Part shown: positions 55,141 to 64,000 of the stretch, in pieces | Layout: every line of letters begins with the position of its first letter | How positions within the stretch are numbered: the stretch's first letter is position 1 | Source of the DNA: Micromonospora sp. NBC_01740 | Lineage (GTDB): Bacteria; Actinomycetota; Actinomycetes; Mycobacteriales; Micromonosporaceae | Assembly (NCBI RefSeq): GCF_035920365.1 | Contig: NZ_CP109150.1 | Location: 1,984,001 to 2,048,000, forward strand | DNA: 64,000 bases | Direction: 5' to 3' | Translations under genes and position numbers: made by a program | The notes under the pieces: generated by a model | Database searches by the model: none | What the model was told of the DNA's origin: nothing | The model's input: the letters and a program-made list of their open reading frames with translations, nothing else

Positions 55141-55347
55141 TCAGTAGCGGGCGGCGGCGTAGCGGTCCTCGTTCGGCATCAGGACCCAGAGCACCAGGTA
55201 GACGACCACCTGGGTGCCGGGCAGCAGCAGCGACAGCAGGAACAGCAGCCGGATGAAGCCGGCCGACCTGCCGAAACGCTGGGCCAGGCCGGCACAGACG
55301 CCGGCGATCATGCGCCCCTGACGGGGGCGGACCAGTTTGCGACTCAT
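55141..55347 (-). CDS. PspC-domain small membrane protein
   Basis: The 68-residue protein has the PspC start RPRQGRMIAGVCAGLAQRFG and one or two hydrophobic helices (LLFLLSLLLPGTQVVVYLVLW). It ends MPNEDRYAAARY. PspC-domain proteins sense membrane stress; stand-alone ones in actinobacteria have no firm role. The start is ATG 55347. It is a single gene between two convergent units. Confidence 0.88.
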   Translation of the reverse strand: MSRKLVRPRQGRMIAGVCAGLAQRFGRSAGFIRLLFLLSLLLPGTQVVVYLVLWVLMPNEDRYAAARY

Positions 55348-55659
55348 CGTCGTACTCCCACTCTGCGGCGTTCGCCGCCTCTGCCCTCAACGGTAGGAAG
55401 GGGTGGCCACCGCGCCCTCGGTCCGGAGGAGGATCGACGGTGCCCGTACCCGTAGGTGGTTACCCGGGAACCGGCCCCGCGACGCCCCCGGGACCCGCCG
55501 GGCCGTGCCGAGCGGTCGCGGCTGGCGGCAGGGGCTGAGCTGGGCGGGTAGGCTCGCCGGTCGGGCACCCACACCCCCGGGTGCCGGACGGCCGCCCCGA
55601 CCGGGCCGGCCACGACCGTGCCGGAGACCCACGAGGTACGACGGCGAGGAAGTGCAGCC
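55348..55659 (+). promoter_or_regulatory. Upstream region of the serine dehydratase gene
   Basis: This 312-base gap shows no gene. TAGGCT at 55549-55554 could be a -10 element, but no convincing -35 precedes it. A 7-base-pair hairpin (55564-55570 with 55579-55585) would lie at the start of the resulting leader. I see no known riboswitch. Confidence 0.3.
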
Positions 55660-57030
55660 ATGATCAGCGTTTTCGACCTCTTCAGTGTCGGCATCGGGCC
55701 GTCCAGCTCCCACACGGTGGGGCCGATGCGGGCCGCCCGTACCTTCGTCGCGGGCCTGAAGGCCGACGGGTTGCTGACCGGCACGGCACGGGTGCAGGCG
55801 GAGCTCTTCGGCTCGCTGGGCGCGACCGGGCACGGCCACGGCAGCGACCGGGCGGTGCTGCTCGGGCTGGCCGGCGAGGCCCCGGAGACCGTCGACACCG
55901 ACACCGTCGACGCGCGGATCACCCGGATCCGTGCCGAGCGCCGGCTGAGCCTGCTCGACGCGCACGAGATCGACTTCGACCCGGACCGTGACCTGGTGCT
56001 GCACCGGCGCCGGTCGTTGCCGTACCACCCCAACGGGATGACCTTCGTCGCGTACGACGACCGGGGCGCGGAGCTGCGGGCACGGACGTACTACTCGGTC
56101 GGCGGCGGTTTCGTGGTCGACGAGGCGGCGGCCGGGGCGGACCGGATCAAGCCCGACGCCACCCGGGTACGGCACCCGTTCCTCACCGGCGCGCAGCTGC
56201 TCGGCGTGACCGCGTCGACGGGGCTGTCGATCAGCGAGGTGATGCTCGCCAACGAGCTCTCCTGGCGCGGCGAGGGCGAGGTGCGCGCCGGCCTGCTGGA
56301 GATCTGGCGGGTGATGCGCGAGTGCGTCGAGCGGGGCTGCTCGCGCGACGGGGTGCTGCCCGGCGGGCTGAAGGTCCGCCGCCGCGCGGCCGAGCTGCGC
56401 CGCAGCCTGGAGACGGAGTCCGATCCCGCCGACCCGCTGCGGGCGATGGACTGGGTGACCCTCTTCGCCCTCGCCGTCAATGAGGAGAACGCGGCCGGCG
56501 GCCGGGTCGTCACCGCGCCGACCAACGGGGCGGCTGGCATCATTCCGGCGGTGCTGCACTACTACACCCGGTTCGTGCCGGGCGCCTCCGAGGAGGGGGT
56601 GGTGCGGTTCCTGCTGGCGGCGGGCGCGATCGGCGTGCTGTTCAAGGAGAACGCCTCGATCTCCGGCGCTGAGGTGGGCTGCCAGGGCGAGGTGGGCTCG
56701 GCCTGCTCGATGGCCGCCGCCGGGCTGGCCGAGGCGCTGGGCGGCACCCCCGCGCAGGTGGAGAACGCCGCCGAGATCGGCATGGAGCACAACCTGGGTC
56801 TGACCTGCGACCCGGTCGGTGGTCTGGTGCAGATCCCCTGCATCGAGCGGAACGCGGTGGCTAGCATCAAGGCGATCACGGCCGCCCGGCTGGCGCTGCG
56901 CGGCGACGGGGTGCACCACGTCTCGCTGGACAAGGTCATCAAGACCATGCGCGAGACCGGCGCGGACATGAAGGTGAAGTACAAGGAGACGGCGCGCGGC
57001 GGACTGGCCGTCAACGTGATCGAGTGCTGA
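55660..57030 (+). CDS. sdaA: L-serine ammonia-lyase (iron-sulfur, single-chain)
   Basis: The 456-residue protein fuses the beta part ([21 protein letters not shown], 1-150) and the alpha part (about 185-456). The Cys set includes [12 protein letters not shown] and [18 protein letters not shown], ligands of the [4Fe-4S] cluster that binds serine. It deaminates L-serine to pyruvate and ammonia. It is cytoplasmic and oxygen-sensitive. ATG 55660 is the conserved start. The polymer-export operon starts 41 bases downstream. Confidence 0.94.
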   Translation: MISVFDLFSVGIGPSSSHTVGPMRAARTFVAGLKADGLLTGTARVQAELFGSLGATGHGHGSDRAVLLGLAGEAPETVDTDTVDARITRIRAERRLSLLDAHEIDFDPDRDLVLHRRRSLPYHPNGMTFVAYDDRGAELRARTYYSVGGGFVVDEAAAGADRIKPDATRVRHPFLTGAQLLGVTASTGLSISEVMLANELSWRGEGEVRAGLLEIWRVMRECVERGCSRDGVLPGGLKVRRRAAELRRSLETESDPADPLRAMDWVTLFALAVNEENAAGGRVVTAPTNGAAGIIPAVLHYYTRFVPGASEEGVVRFLLAAGAIGVLFKENASISGAEVGCQGEVGSACSMAAAGLAEALGGTPAQVENAAEIGMEHNLGLTCDPVGGLVQIPCIERNAVASIKAITAARLALRGDGVHHVSLDKVIKTMRETGADMKVKYKETARGGLAVNVIEC

Positions 57031-57071
57031 GGGGGCGTTCGTTCATCGACTGCTAGCCTGTCGTCCGTCCG

Positions 57072-57917
57072 GTGAGGCGGGAGGCGGCGGTGACCTCTGG
57101 CGTCGCGGCGTTGTGGTCGCACCGCACCTCGCTGCGCATCCTCGTCCGGCGCGACCTCGCCGTGAAGTACCAGCAGTCCGTGCTCGGCTATCTCTGGTCG
57201 CTGATCGAGCCCCTCGGCCTGGGCGCCATCTACTGGTTCGTCTTCGGGATCCTCTACTCCCGGGACACCAACCGCCACCTCGGCGACGCGGCCGACTCGT
57301 ACCCGCTGTTCCTGCTCACCGGGATCTTCGCCTGGATGTGGACCAGTTCGGCGCTGAGCGAGGCGACCAACGCGCTGACCGGCCAGGCCCGGCTGATCAC
57401 GACGATGAACGTGCCGCGGCAGGTCTTCCCGATCGGCCGGGTCACCGGCCGCTTCGCCGAGTACGCCGCCGGCCTGCCGATCCTGCTCGCCGTCGCCGTC
57501 GGGTACGCCGCGGCCGGCCGGGTCGAGCCGGGCTGGTCGCTGCTGGCCCTGCCGCTCGCGGTGGCGGTGCAGGCCGTCCTGCTGGTCGGGCTGGCGCTGC
57601 TGCTCTCGGCGGTCAACGTGCTGATGCGCGACGTCGAGCGCTTCATGCGGCTGGTCGTCCGGGTGCTCTTCTACGCCACCCCGATCATCTATCCGCTGAG
57701 CCTCGTGCGCGACGCCGACCTGCCGGGCTGGCTGAAGGTCGCCTTCGAGCTGAATCCGCTGGTCGGCATCTTCCAGCTGCACCACTCGGTCTGGTACCCG
57801 GACGAGTTCCCGGACGCCCGGCTGCTCGCCACCTCCGTCGGCGTCAGCCTGCTGGTGCTGGCCGCCGGCTGGTGGTCGTTCCGCCGGCTCGAACCCGCCG
57901 TGCTCAAGGAACTGTAG
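57072..57917 (+). CDS. ABC exporter permease for a cell-surface polymer (Wzm/TagG type)
   Basis: The 281-residue ABC-2 permease has [21 protein letters not shown] near the N-terminus, the usual start of Wzm/TagG proteins, and six hydrophobic helices. The last is followed by a short tail ending VLKEL. It would move a lipid-linked polysaccharide or teichoic-acid-like polymer across the membrane with the ATPase encoded 2 bases downstream. GTG 57072 is the start. It leads a four-gene operon with a polymer-forming glycosyltransferase-TagF fusion. Confidence 0.9.
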   Translation: MRREAAVTSGVAALWSHRTSLRILVRRDLAVKYQQSVLGYLWSLIEPLGLGAIYWFVFGILYSRDTNRHLGDAADSYPLFLLTGIFAWMWTSSALSEATNALTGQARLITTMNVPRQVFPIGRVTGRFAEYAAGLPILLAVAVGYAAAGRVEPGWSLLALPLAVAVQAVLLVGLALLLSAVNVLMRDVERFMRLVVRVLFYATPIIYPLSLVRDADLPGWLKVAFELNPLVGIFQLHHSVWYPDEFPDARLLATSVGVSLLVLAAGWWSFRRLEPAVLKEL

Positions 57918-57919
57918 GG

Positions 57920-58666
57920 ATGGCCGATCCGATCATCGAGGCGGAGGGGCTGGGCATCCGGTTCGTCCGCAACCGGCGGCGGCAGTTGCGGCTGCGGGAG
58001 CTGTTGATCCACCGGGGGCGGCGCGGCGCGGACGACGGGCGGTTCTGGCCGCTGCGGGACGTGTCGTTCTCGGTCCGGGCCGGGGAGACCGTGGGCGTGG
58101 TCGGCCGCAACGGCACGGGCAAGAGCACCCTGCTGCGGCTGATCGCCGGCGTGCTCATCCCCGACGAGGGCCGGATCCGGGTGCGCGGGGACGTCGCGCC
58201 GCTGCTGGAACTCTCCGCCGGGTTCTCCAACGACCTGACCGGGCGGGAGAACCTCTACCTGGTCGGCGGCCTGCACGGGCTCCCGTCGGGCTACCTGCGG
58301 CGGCACTTCGACGACATCGTCTCGTTCGCCGGCGAGCAGGTGGAGCGGGCCGTCGACACGTCGGTGCGGCACTACTCGTCCGGCATGAAGGTCCGGCTCG
58401 GCTTCGCCATCATCTCGCACCTGCCGCACCCGATCCTGCTCATGGACGAGGTGACCGCGGTCGGGGACGAGGAGTTCCGCAAGAAGTGTTATGCGACGAT
58501 CGACCGTCTGCTCGGGGAGGGGCGCACTCTGGTGCTGGTGTCACACAACGAAAAGGACCTGACCCGGTTCTGCCGTCGGGGGTTGTACCTCGACGGGGGC
58601 CGGGTGGGCGTCGACGGCACGATCGCCGAGGCGCTGCACGCGTACCACGTCGCGGTTCCGCGGTGA
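57920..58666 (+). CDS. ABC exporter ATPase for a cell-surface polymer (Wzt/TagH type)
   Basis: The 248-residue ATPase has Walker [19 protein letters not shown], the signature [11 protein letters not shown], Walker [16 protein letters not shown], and the H-loop in [10 protein letters not shown]. Sequence [21 protein letters not shown] before the core is typical of Wzt/TagH. It lacks the C-terminal carbohydrate-binding domain of larger Wzt proteins. It pairs with the permease upstream (2-base gap). The stop overlaps the following gene in a GTGA quartet. Confidence 0.92.
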   Translation: MADPIIEAEGLGIRFVRNRRRQLRLRELLIHRGRRGADDGRFWPLRDVSFSVRAGETVGVVGRNGTGKSTLLRLIAGVLIPDEGRIRVRGDVAPLLELSAGFSNDLTGRENLYLVGGLHGLPSGYLRRHFDDIVSFAGEQVERAVDTSVRHYSSGMKVRLGFAIISHLPHPILLMDEVTAVGDEEFRKKCYATIDRLLGEGRTLVLVSHNEKDLTRFCRRGLYLDGGRVGVDGTIAEALHAYHVAVPR

Positions 58667-60669
58667 CGCTCGCGATCGTGCTCGCCGCCGACGCACCGGC
58701 CGCGAGCCTGCCGACCCGCTCGGGCGAGCACCTCGCCGACCGGCTGGCCGACCAGCTCCGGCGCGCCGGGGCGCACGAGGTGCGCCACGCCGCCGGCCTG
58801 GACGAGCTGGCCGACCTCGTCGACGCGGCCACGCAGCCGGTGCTCGTCACCGGCGCCGACCTGGTCGCGCACACCGCCGTACTGCGGCACCTGGCCACCA
58901 GCCCGGTGGGGCCGACGGTCGCGCTGGTGCTCACCGACCCGCCCGGCGACGGCCACACGGCCGTGCGCGAGGAGCGCGGCCAGGTGGTCGGGGCCGGACC
59001 GGCGCAGGCGCTGGACGGCGAAGCCACCGGCGTGTTCGGTGGCGCGCTGCGGGTCGGCGTCGACGACCTGCCGTCGCTCGCCGCCGCCGCGCGCGCGGCC
59101 GCCGCCGGGGTGGTGCCCGTCGGCGCGCCGTCGGCCGCCGCGCCGCCGCCGGCCGGGCCCGCCGTGGACCGGCTCTTCGCCGGCCTCGCCGGGCTCGGTG
59201 TGCTGACCTTCGCCCAGCGGGTACGCCTGCTCGTGGCGCACCGGGTGGGCGACCCGGCGGGGCTGGCCGCCGCGGAGGCGGCCGTGGCCGCCGTCGACGA
59301 GGACCGGGCCGAGCTGAAGCTCTCGGTGAAGGAGCGGGACGACTTCTTCACCACCTTCTTCGTCAGCACCTGGTCGCCGTACGTGACGAAGGCGTCGGCG
59401 AAGCTCGGGCTCGGCCCGACCGCCGTCACGATGATCTCGGTGGCCTTCGCGGTGGCCGCCGCCGTGCTCTTCGGTACGGGCGGCCGGCTGGCGCTGGTCG
59501 CCGGGGCGGTGCTGCTCTACCTCGGCTTCGTGCTGGACTGCGTGGACGGCCAGGTCGCCCGCTACACCCGGCACTTCAGCGCGTGGGGCGGCTGGCTGGA
59601 CACGATGGCCGACCGGGCGAAGGAGTACGTGGTCTACGCCGGCCTCGGCTACGGGGCCACCCAGGCCGGCTTCCGGTACGGCTGGGCGCTGGCGATCGCC
59701 GCGATCACCCTCCAGACCGTCCGGCACATGACGGACACCTGGTACGGCGTGCTGCACGACGAGGCGGCGCGCCGGCCGAAGGCGGTCGGCACCGCCGGCG
59801 GTGGCATCGGCGACAAGCTGAACGCCGCCTCCAACCGGGTGCAGGCCGACACGGGTTCGGTCTCGTACTGGCTGAAGCGCACGGTGGTCTTCCCGATCGG
59901 GGAGCGGTGGGCGCTGATCGCGATCACGGTGGCGCTGTTCGGCCCGCTGGTCAGCCTGTACGCGGTGCTGGCCTGGGGGGTGCTGGCCTTCGCGTACACC
60001 GGGGCGCTGCGTACGCTGCGGGCCCGCTGGATGCGGGTGCCGGTGCTGGACACGGTCGACGCCACCCTGCACCGCGACGACGGGCCGCTGGCCCGGCTCC
60101 TGCCGGCGCTCCGGCCGGTGGGCCCGCTGGCGCTGGCGGTCGTCGCGGCGCTGGGCCCGGCGGCGCTGCTGGTGGCGGCGCTGCTGACCCGCGACGGGGC
60201 GGAGGTCCCGCGGTGGGCGGTGCCGGTCGCGCTGCTGGTGCTGCTGGTCGCCGGCCTCGGCGCGGGCGCGACGCACGCCGGGCCGCTGGACTGGCTGGTG
60301 CCGGCCGCGCTGCGGGCGGGCGAGTTCCTGTTCGCCATCGCAGTCGGGGTGGTCGGCGACGTGCCGCCGTGGCTGATCTTCGGGTACGTCTTCGTGCTGA
60401 CCCTGCACCACTACGACCTGACCGCGCGGCTGGAGAAGCGGCAGTCCGCCCCGCCGCTGCATGGCGGCACGCTGGGCTGGGAGGGCCGGTCCGTGCTGCT
60501 GGCCCTAGCGGCGATCGTCGGTTTTGCGGGTATCGGGATGGCTACACTCGGTACGTACCTTCTCGTGGTTTTCGTGGGGAGTGTCGCCCTCGCCTGGGTC
60601 GTCCTGCCCGCCCGCGCCGCGCGGGCGTCGGTGGGCCTGGTCGGCGCGGGAGGTCGCTCGCCGGGCTGA
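58663..60669 (+). CDS. CDP-alcohol phosphotransferase with a degenerate N-terminal nucleotidyltransferase-like domain
   Basis: The 668-residue protein has a CDP-alcohol phosphatidyltransferase site [19 protein letters not shown] (D-G-x2-A-R-x8-G-x3-D-x3-D, about 288-310). Hydrophobic helices follow to the C-terminus. This domain joins a CDP-activated alcohol to a lipid or polyol phosphate in the membrane. Residues 1-220 resemble an NTP-transferase fold ([18 protein letters not shown]), but the usual L-A-A-G-x-G-x-R loop reads [12 protein letters not shown], so it may be inactive. The family of two-domain cytidylyltransferase/phosphotransferases makes activated headgroups. Here it would supply the polymer made and exported by its operon. 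Confidence 0.83.
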   Translation: MTLAIVLAADAPAASLPTRSGEHLADRLADQLRRAGAHEVRHAAGLDELADLVDAATQPVLVTGADLVAHTAVLRHLATSPVGPTVALVLTDPPGDGHTAVREERGQVVGAGPAQALDGEATGVFGGALRVGVDDLPSLAAAARAAAAGVVPVGAPSAAAPPPAGPAVDRLFAGLAGLGVLTFAQRVRLLVAHRVGDPAGLAAAEAAVAAVDEDRAELKLSVKERDDFFTTFFVSTWSPYVTKASAKLGLGPTAVTMISVAFAVAAAVLFGTGGRLALVAGAVLLYLGFVLDCVDGQVARYTRHFSAWGGWLDTMADRAKEYVVYAGLGYGATQAGFRYGWALAIAAITLQTVRHMTDTWYGVLHDEAARRPKAVGTAGGGIGDKLNAASNRVQADTGSVSYWLKRTVVFPIGERWALIAITVALFGPLVSLYAVLAWGVLAFAYTGALRTLRARWMRVPVLDTVDATLHRDDGPLARLLPALRPVGPLALAVVAALGPAALLVAALLTRDGAEVPRWAVPVALLVLLVAGLGAGATHAGPLDWLVPAALRAGEFLFAIAVGVVGDVPPWLIFGYVFVLTLHHYDLTARLEKRQSAPPLHGGTLGWEGRSVLLALAAIVGFAGIGMATLGTYLLVVFVGSVALAWVVLPARAARASVGLVGAGGRSPG

Positions 60670-60685
60670 CGACAGGGGCCGGCCG

Positions 60686-62947
60686 ATGACACTGATCAGC
60701 TTCGTCGTGCCGGCCTACCGGGTGCAGGGATACCTGCGCGAATGCCTCGACTCGATTCTCGGCCAGCCGGTCGCCGACATCGAGGTGATCGGCGTCGACG
60801 ACTGCTCGCCCGACGACAGCGGCGAGATCCTCACCGAGTACGCGGCCCGCGACCCGCGGATGCGCGCCGTCCGGCTGACGGAGAACGTGGGGCTCGGTCC
60901 GGCCCGCAACATCGGGCTGGACCGGGCCGCCGGCGAGTACGTCTGGTTCGTCGACGGCGACGACTGGCTCGCCCCGGAGTGCCTGCCCGAGGTGGTCGAG
61001 CGCCTCCGCGCGACCCGCCCCGACGTGCTCCTGGTCGACCACGTCCGGACGCACTGGAACGACGCCACCAGCCGCAGCGCGATGGAAGAGGTGTTCCCGG
61101 AGCCGCCCGGCGAGGAGACCTTCCGGCTGCGGGACCGGCCCGAGACGCTGCGGCTGCTGCACACCGCCTGGAACCGGCTGGTCCGCCGGCAGTTCCTGAT
61201 CGAGGAGGGGCTGCGCTTCGCCCCCGGCTGGTACGAGGACGTCTCGTTCAGCTATCCCGTGCTGATGGCCGCCGAGCGGATCGGTGTGCTGGACCGGGTC
61301 TGCGTCAACTACCGGCAGCGCCGCACCGGGGCGATCACCAGGACCAGGGGCGAGCGGCACTTCGAGGTCTTCGACCAGTGGCACCGGGTGTTCCGGCTGA
61401 TGGACGCCTGGGGGCCGGCGGTCGACGACCTGCGTCCCGCGCTGTTCGAGCGGATGATTTGGCACTACCTGAGCGTGCTCGGCAACGGGGAGCGGATCGA
61501 CCCCGAGCTGCGGCCGGCCTTCTTCGCCCAGATCACCGCCGACCACGCGCGCTGGCTGCCCCCCGGTGGCTATCCGGCCCCGGCGGGCGCGGAGGGGCTC
61601 AAGCACCGGCTGGTGGCGGCCGGGCGCTGGCGTACCTTCAGCGCGCTGCGCACCGCCTACCGCGCGCGGGACGTCGCCCGGCGTACCGCGCGGAGCGCGA
61701 AGCGGCGGGTCGCGCCCCCGGCCCGGCGCGCGGTCCGGCTGGCCCGGGACGCCCTGCTGCGCGAGTACTACCGGGCCGAACTGCGCCGCCCGGTCGATGA
61801 GGCGCTGGCCGTCTACGCGGCCTACTGGTACCGGGGCTACTCGGACAACCCGGCCGCGATCTTCGAGGCGGCCCGGCGGCTGGCGCCGCAGGTGCGCGGG
61901 GTGTGGATCGTCCGGCGGGACCGCGTGCACACCGTGCCCGAGGGCGTCGCGTACGTGGTCGCCGGGACGCCCGCGTACTACCGGGCGCTGGCCCAGGCGC
62001 GGTGGCTGGTCAACAACGTGAACTTCCCGGACCACGTCCGCAAGCGGCCGGGCAGCGTGCACGTGCAGACCCACCACGGCACGCCGGTGAAGGTGATGGG
62101 CCTGGACCAGCAGCGGTACCCGGTCGGCGCGGTCGGGATGGACTTCGCCGGGCTGCTGCGCCGGGTGGACCGGTGGGACTACAGCGTCAGCGCGAACAGC
62201 TTCTCCACGCAGATGTGGGAGCGCGCGTACCCGGCCGCGTACACCACGTTGGAGGTCGGCTACCCGCGCAACGACCGGCTGGTCACCGCGACCGCGGGGG
62301 AGGTGCGCCGGCTGCGTGCCGAACTCGGCCTCGGGCCCGACGAACGGGTCGTCCTGTACGCCCCGACGCACCGGGAGCACCTGCCCGGCTATCGGCCGCC
62401 CTTCGACCCGGAGCGGCTGCTCGACGTGCTCGGCCCGGCCGGTCGGCTGCTGATCCGCAGCCACTACTTCCACGACCGGGACCTACGCGCCCGGCGCCCC
62501 GCCGACCGGGACCGCGTACGCGACGTCAGCGGCCATCCGCGCGTGGAGGACCTCTACCTCGTCGCGGACGTGCTGATCACGGACTACTCCTCGGCGATGT
62601 TCGACTACGCCGTGCTCGACCGGCCGATCGTCGTCTACGCCCCCGACTGGGAGGCGTACCGGCTGGCCCGGGGCGTCTACTTCGACGTGACGGCGGAGCC
62701 GCCGGGCGCGGTGGCCACCAGCTTCGCCGACCTGCTCGACCTGTTCAGCGCCGGCGGCGTCGACTCGGCGGCGGCGCGTACGGCCCGGCAGCGGTTCCGG
62801 GCCCGGTTCTGTGCGCTCGACGACGGCCACGCCGCCGAGCGGGTCGTCCGCCGGGTCTTCCTCGGCGAACCGGCCACCGCCGGCCGGCCGGCGCGCGGAG
62901 TCGGCGCGCTGGCCCCGGCGTCGCAGGCGGGAGGCGGACCCCGCTGA
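60686..62947 (+). CDS. GT2 glycosyltransferase fused to a TagF-like CDP-glycerol glycerophosphotransferase
   Basis: The 753-residue fusion has an N-terminal GT2 domain (SFVVPAYRVQGYLRECLDSIL at 5, DxD-type motif FVDGDDWLAP at about 88) and a C-terminal TagF/TarF domain (about 370-735). The latter has HVQTHHGTPVKVMGLD, VVLYAPTHRE and the hallmark ITDYSSAMFDYAVLDRPIVV near 630-650. TagF-type enzymes add polyol-phosphate units to a growing teichoic acid chain at the inner face of the membrane. A GT2 fused to it suggests a sugar-containing polyol phosphate. ATG 60686 is 16 bases past the previous stop. It completes the export operon. Confidence 0.9.
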   Translation: MTLISFVVPAYRVQGYLRECLDSILGQPVADIEVIGVDDCSPDDSGEILTEYAARDPRMRAVRLTENVGLGPARNIGLDRAAGEYVWFVDGDDWLAPECLPEVVERLRATRPDVLLVDHVRTHWNDATSRSAMEEVFPEPPGEETFRLRDRPETLRLLHTAWNRLVRRQFLIEEGLRFAPGWYEDVSFSYPVLMAAERIGVLDRVCVNYRQRRTGAITRTRGERHFEVFDQWHRVFRLMDAWGPAVDDLRPALFERMIWHYLSVLGNGERIDPELRPAFFAQITADHARWLPPGGYPAPAGAEGLKHRLVAAGRWRTFSALRTAYRARDVARRTARSAKRRVAPPARRAVRLARDALLREYYRAELRRPVDEALAVYAAYWYRGYSDNPAAIFEAARRLAPQVRGVWIVRRDRVHTVPEGVAYVVAGTPAYYRALAQARWLVNNVNFPDHVRKRPGSVHVQTHHGTPVKVMGLDQQRYPVGAVGMDFAGLLRRVDRWDYSVSANSFSTQMWERAYPAAYTTLEVGYPRNDRLVTATAGEVRRLRAELGLGPDERVVLYAPTHREHLPGYRPPFDPERLLDVLGPAGRLLIRSHYFHDRDLRARRPADRDRVRDVSGHPRVEDLYLVADVLITDYSSAMFDYAVLDRPIVVYAPDWEAYRLARGVYFDVTAEPPGAVATSFADLLDLFSAGGVDSAAARTARQRFRARFCALDDGHAAERVVRRVFLGEPATAGRPARGVGALAPASQAGGGPR

Positions 62948-63081
62948 CGCCGGCTCGTCCCGCCGGGTGGGCGTCACAGGGCCGTCACAAGCCGAACATG
63001 GCACGTTTACCCGATGTGCGAACCGCATGATCCTCGTCACAGTCATTCGGGATTCGGTCGACGAGGTGGGGGGAGGGCACG

Positions 63082-64000
63082 GTGACAACCGTCGCACTCA
63101 AGGATGTCACGAAGGTGTTCCGGGACGGCACCCTCGCCGTCGACAGCGTCAATCTCGACGTCAACGACGGCGAGTTCATGGTGCTGCTCGGCCCGTCGGG
63201 CTGCGGGAAGTCCACCGTGCTGCGGATGGTGGCCGGGCTGGAGGACCCGACGTCGGGCGCGGTGATGCTCGACGGCGAGCTGGCCAACGACCTGCCGCCG
63301 CGCGACCGGAAGATCGCCATGGTCTTCCAGGACTTCGCGCTCTACCCGCACATGACCGTCGGCGACAACATCGCCTTCCCGCTCAAGCTGGCCGGGTTGG
63401 AGCCCGAGCCGCGCGGCGAGCGGGTCACCGACGTGGCCAGCGCGCTCGGCATCGGCGACGTACTCGGCCGCAAGCCCAGCCAGCTCTCCGGCGGGCAACG
63501 CCAGCGGGTCGCGATGGGCCGGGCGATCGTGCGCCGTCCGGGCCTCTTCCTGATGGACGAGCCGCTGTCGAACCTCGACAGCGGGCTCCGGGCCGAACTG
63601 CGCGCCGAGATCTCCGGCCTGACCCGGGAGCTGGGCGTCACCACCATCTACGTCACGCACGACCAGGCCGAGGCGCTGACCATGGCCGACCGGGTCGCCA
63701 TCATGCGCAAGGGCGTCCTCCAGGACGTCGGCACCCCCACCCAGGTCTACGGCCGCCCGGCCACCCTCTACGTGGCCGCGTTCCTCGGCAGCCCGCGGAT
63801 GAACCTGCTGGAGGCCTCGGTCTACGTCCACCTCGACCGCTACGTCACCCTCACCCTCGGCGACCAGGCGCTCCACCTGCCGTGGGACGACATCCGCAGC
63901 CGGGCGGTCGCGCACTACCACGGTGAGCGGATCGTGGTCGGGATGCGGGCCGAGGCGCTCACCCCGGTCGCGCCGGACACCCAGGGCGCCGTGCTGCACG
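63082..64000 (+). CDS. ABC transporter ATPase (sugar-importer MsmX/UgpC type), partial at the right edge
   Basis: The 306 visible residues have Walker A LLGPSGCGKST, the signature LSGGQRQRVAMGRA, Walker B LFLMDEPLSNLD and the H-loop in VTHDQAEAL, then a TOBE-like C-terminal domain beginning near residue 235. This is the architecture of multi-importer sugar ATPases such as MsmX and UgpC, which energise several carbohydrate ABC importers. The gene starts at GTG 63082 after a GGGAGG site and runs past the window. Confidence 0.92.
   Translation, partial: MTTVALKDVTKVFRDGTLAVDSVNLDVNDGEFMVLLGPSGCGKSTVLRMVAGLEDPTSGAVMLDGELANDLPPRDRKIAMVFQDFALYPHMTVGDNIAFPLKLAGLEPEPRGERVTDVASALGIGDVLGRKPSQLSGGQRQRVAMGRAIVRRPGLFLMDEPLSNLDSGLRAELRAEISGLTRELGVTTIYVTHDQAEALTMADRVAIMRKGVLQDVGTPTQVYGRPATLYVAAFLGSPRMNLLEASVYVHLDRYVTLTLGDQALHLPWDDIRSRAVAHYHGERIVVGMRAEALTPVAPDTQGAVLH

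Noticed and set aside
55348..55659. Glycine or serine riboswitch before sdaA
   Set aside because: I could not find the conserved glycine-riboswitch core; only a short simple hairpin is present.

Overview
The window is very G+C-rich (about 70-78% by hand count in most genes), with frequent GTG starts, leaderless-looking starts and many 4-base GTGA gene overlaps. Several families are typical of Actinobacteria: SepH, DUF3027, DUF2530, an ECF41 sigma factor, Ku with split LigD, an XPB-type helicase, and futalosine-route menaquinone enzymes. Together these point to a filamentous actinomycete chromosome, most likely Micromonospora or a close relative. The species is inferred, not proven.

Layout. 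Bases 1-4118: the end of an Hsp20 gene, a GT9 heptosyltransferase-like gene, and convergently a GT2 gene coupled to a heptose kinase/adenylyltransferase (HldE). Bases 4233-14160: general-metabolism and stress genes (PfpI, a drug efflux MFS, NUDIX, acyl-CoA ligase, quinone reductase, HAD, FKBP, DUF4241, MerR/thioredoxin). Bases 14257-17205: divergent Ku and split LigD for non-homologous end joining. Bases 17247-22883: a secreted three-repeat protein, TIGR03089, an M43 metalloprotease, and an AhpD-like protein divergent from its ECF41 sigma factor, with a matched pair of promoters between them.

Bases about 23430-27500 are the accessory part. They hold a broken formate/nitrite transporter, a DivIVA-like/small-protein pair divergent from a GntR regulator, and a lower-G+C (about 58%) two-gene ATPase plus TOPRIM-like cassette. 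The cassette looks like an anti-phage module of the AbiL/PARIS/OLD type and is the best candidate here for an undescribed system.

Bases 27505-35082 return to core genes: XPB helicase, L,D-transpeptidase, a large helicase-associated protein, a cold-shock-domain protein and MqnD. Bases 35083-36714 carry tandem repeats, two perfect DnaA boxes, an HTH-GNAT fusion and a G-run array. Bases 36715-49816 carry MqnB, several MFS/NCS2 transporters, a MarR-controlled exporter, ThpR, an aldo/keto reductase, SepH, SerC and citrate synthase. Bases 50072-57030 carry PdxH, an exporter, sugar epimerase, nitroreductase, small membrane proteins and L-serine dehydratase.

Bases 57072-62947 form one tight operon: an ABC exporter pair (Wzm/Wzt type), a CDP-alcohol phosphotransferase fused to an N-terminal domain, and a GT2-TagF fusion. 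This operon probably makes and exports a phosphate-linked (teichoic-acid-like) cell-surface polymer. A sugar-type ABC ATPase runs off the right end.
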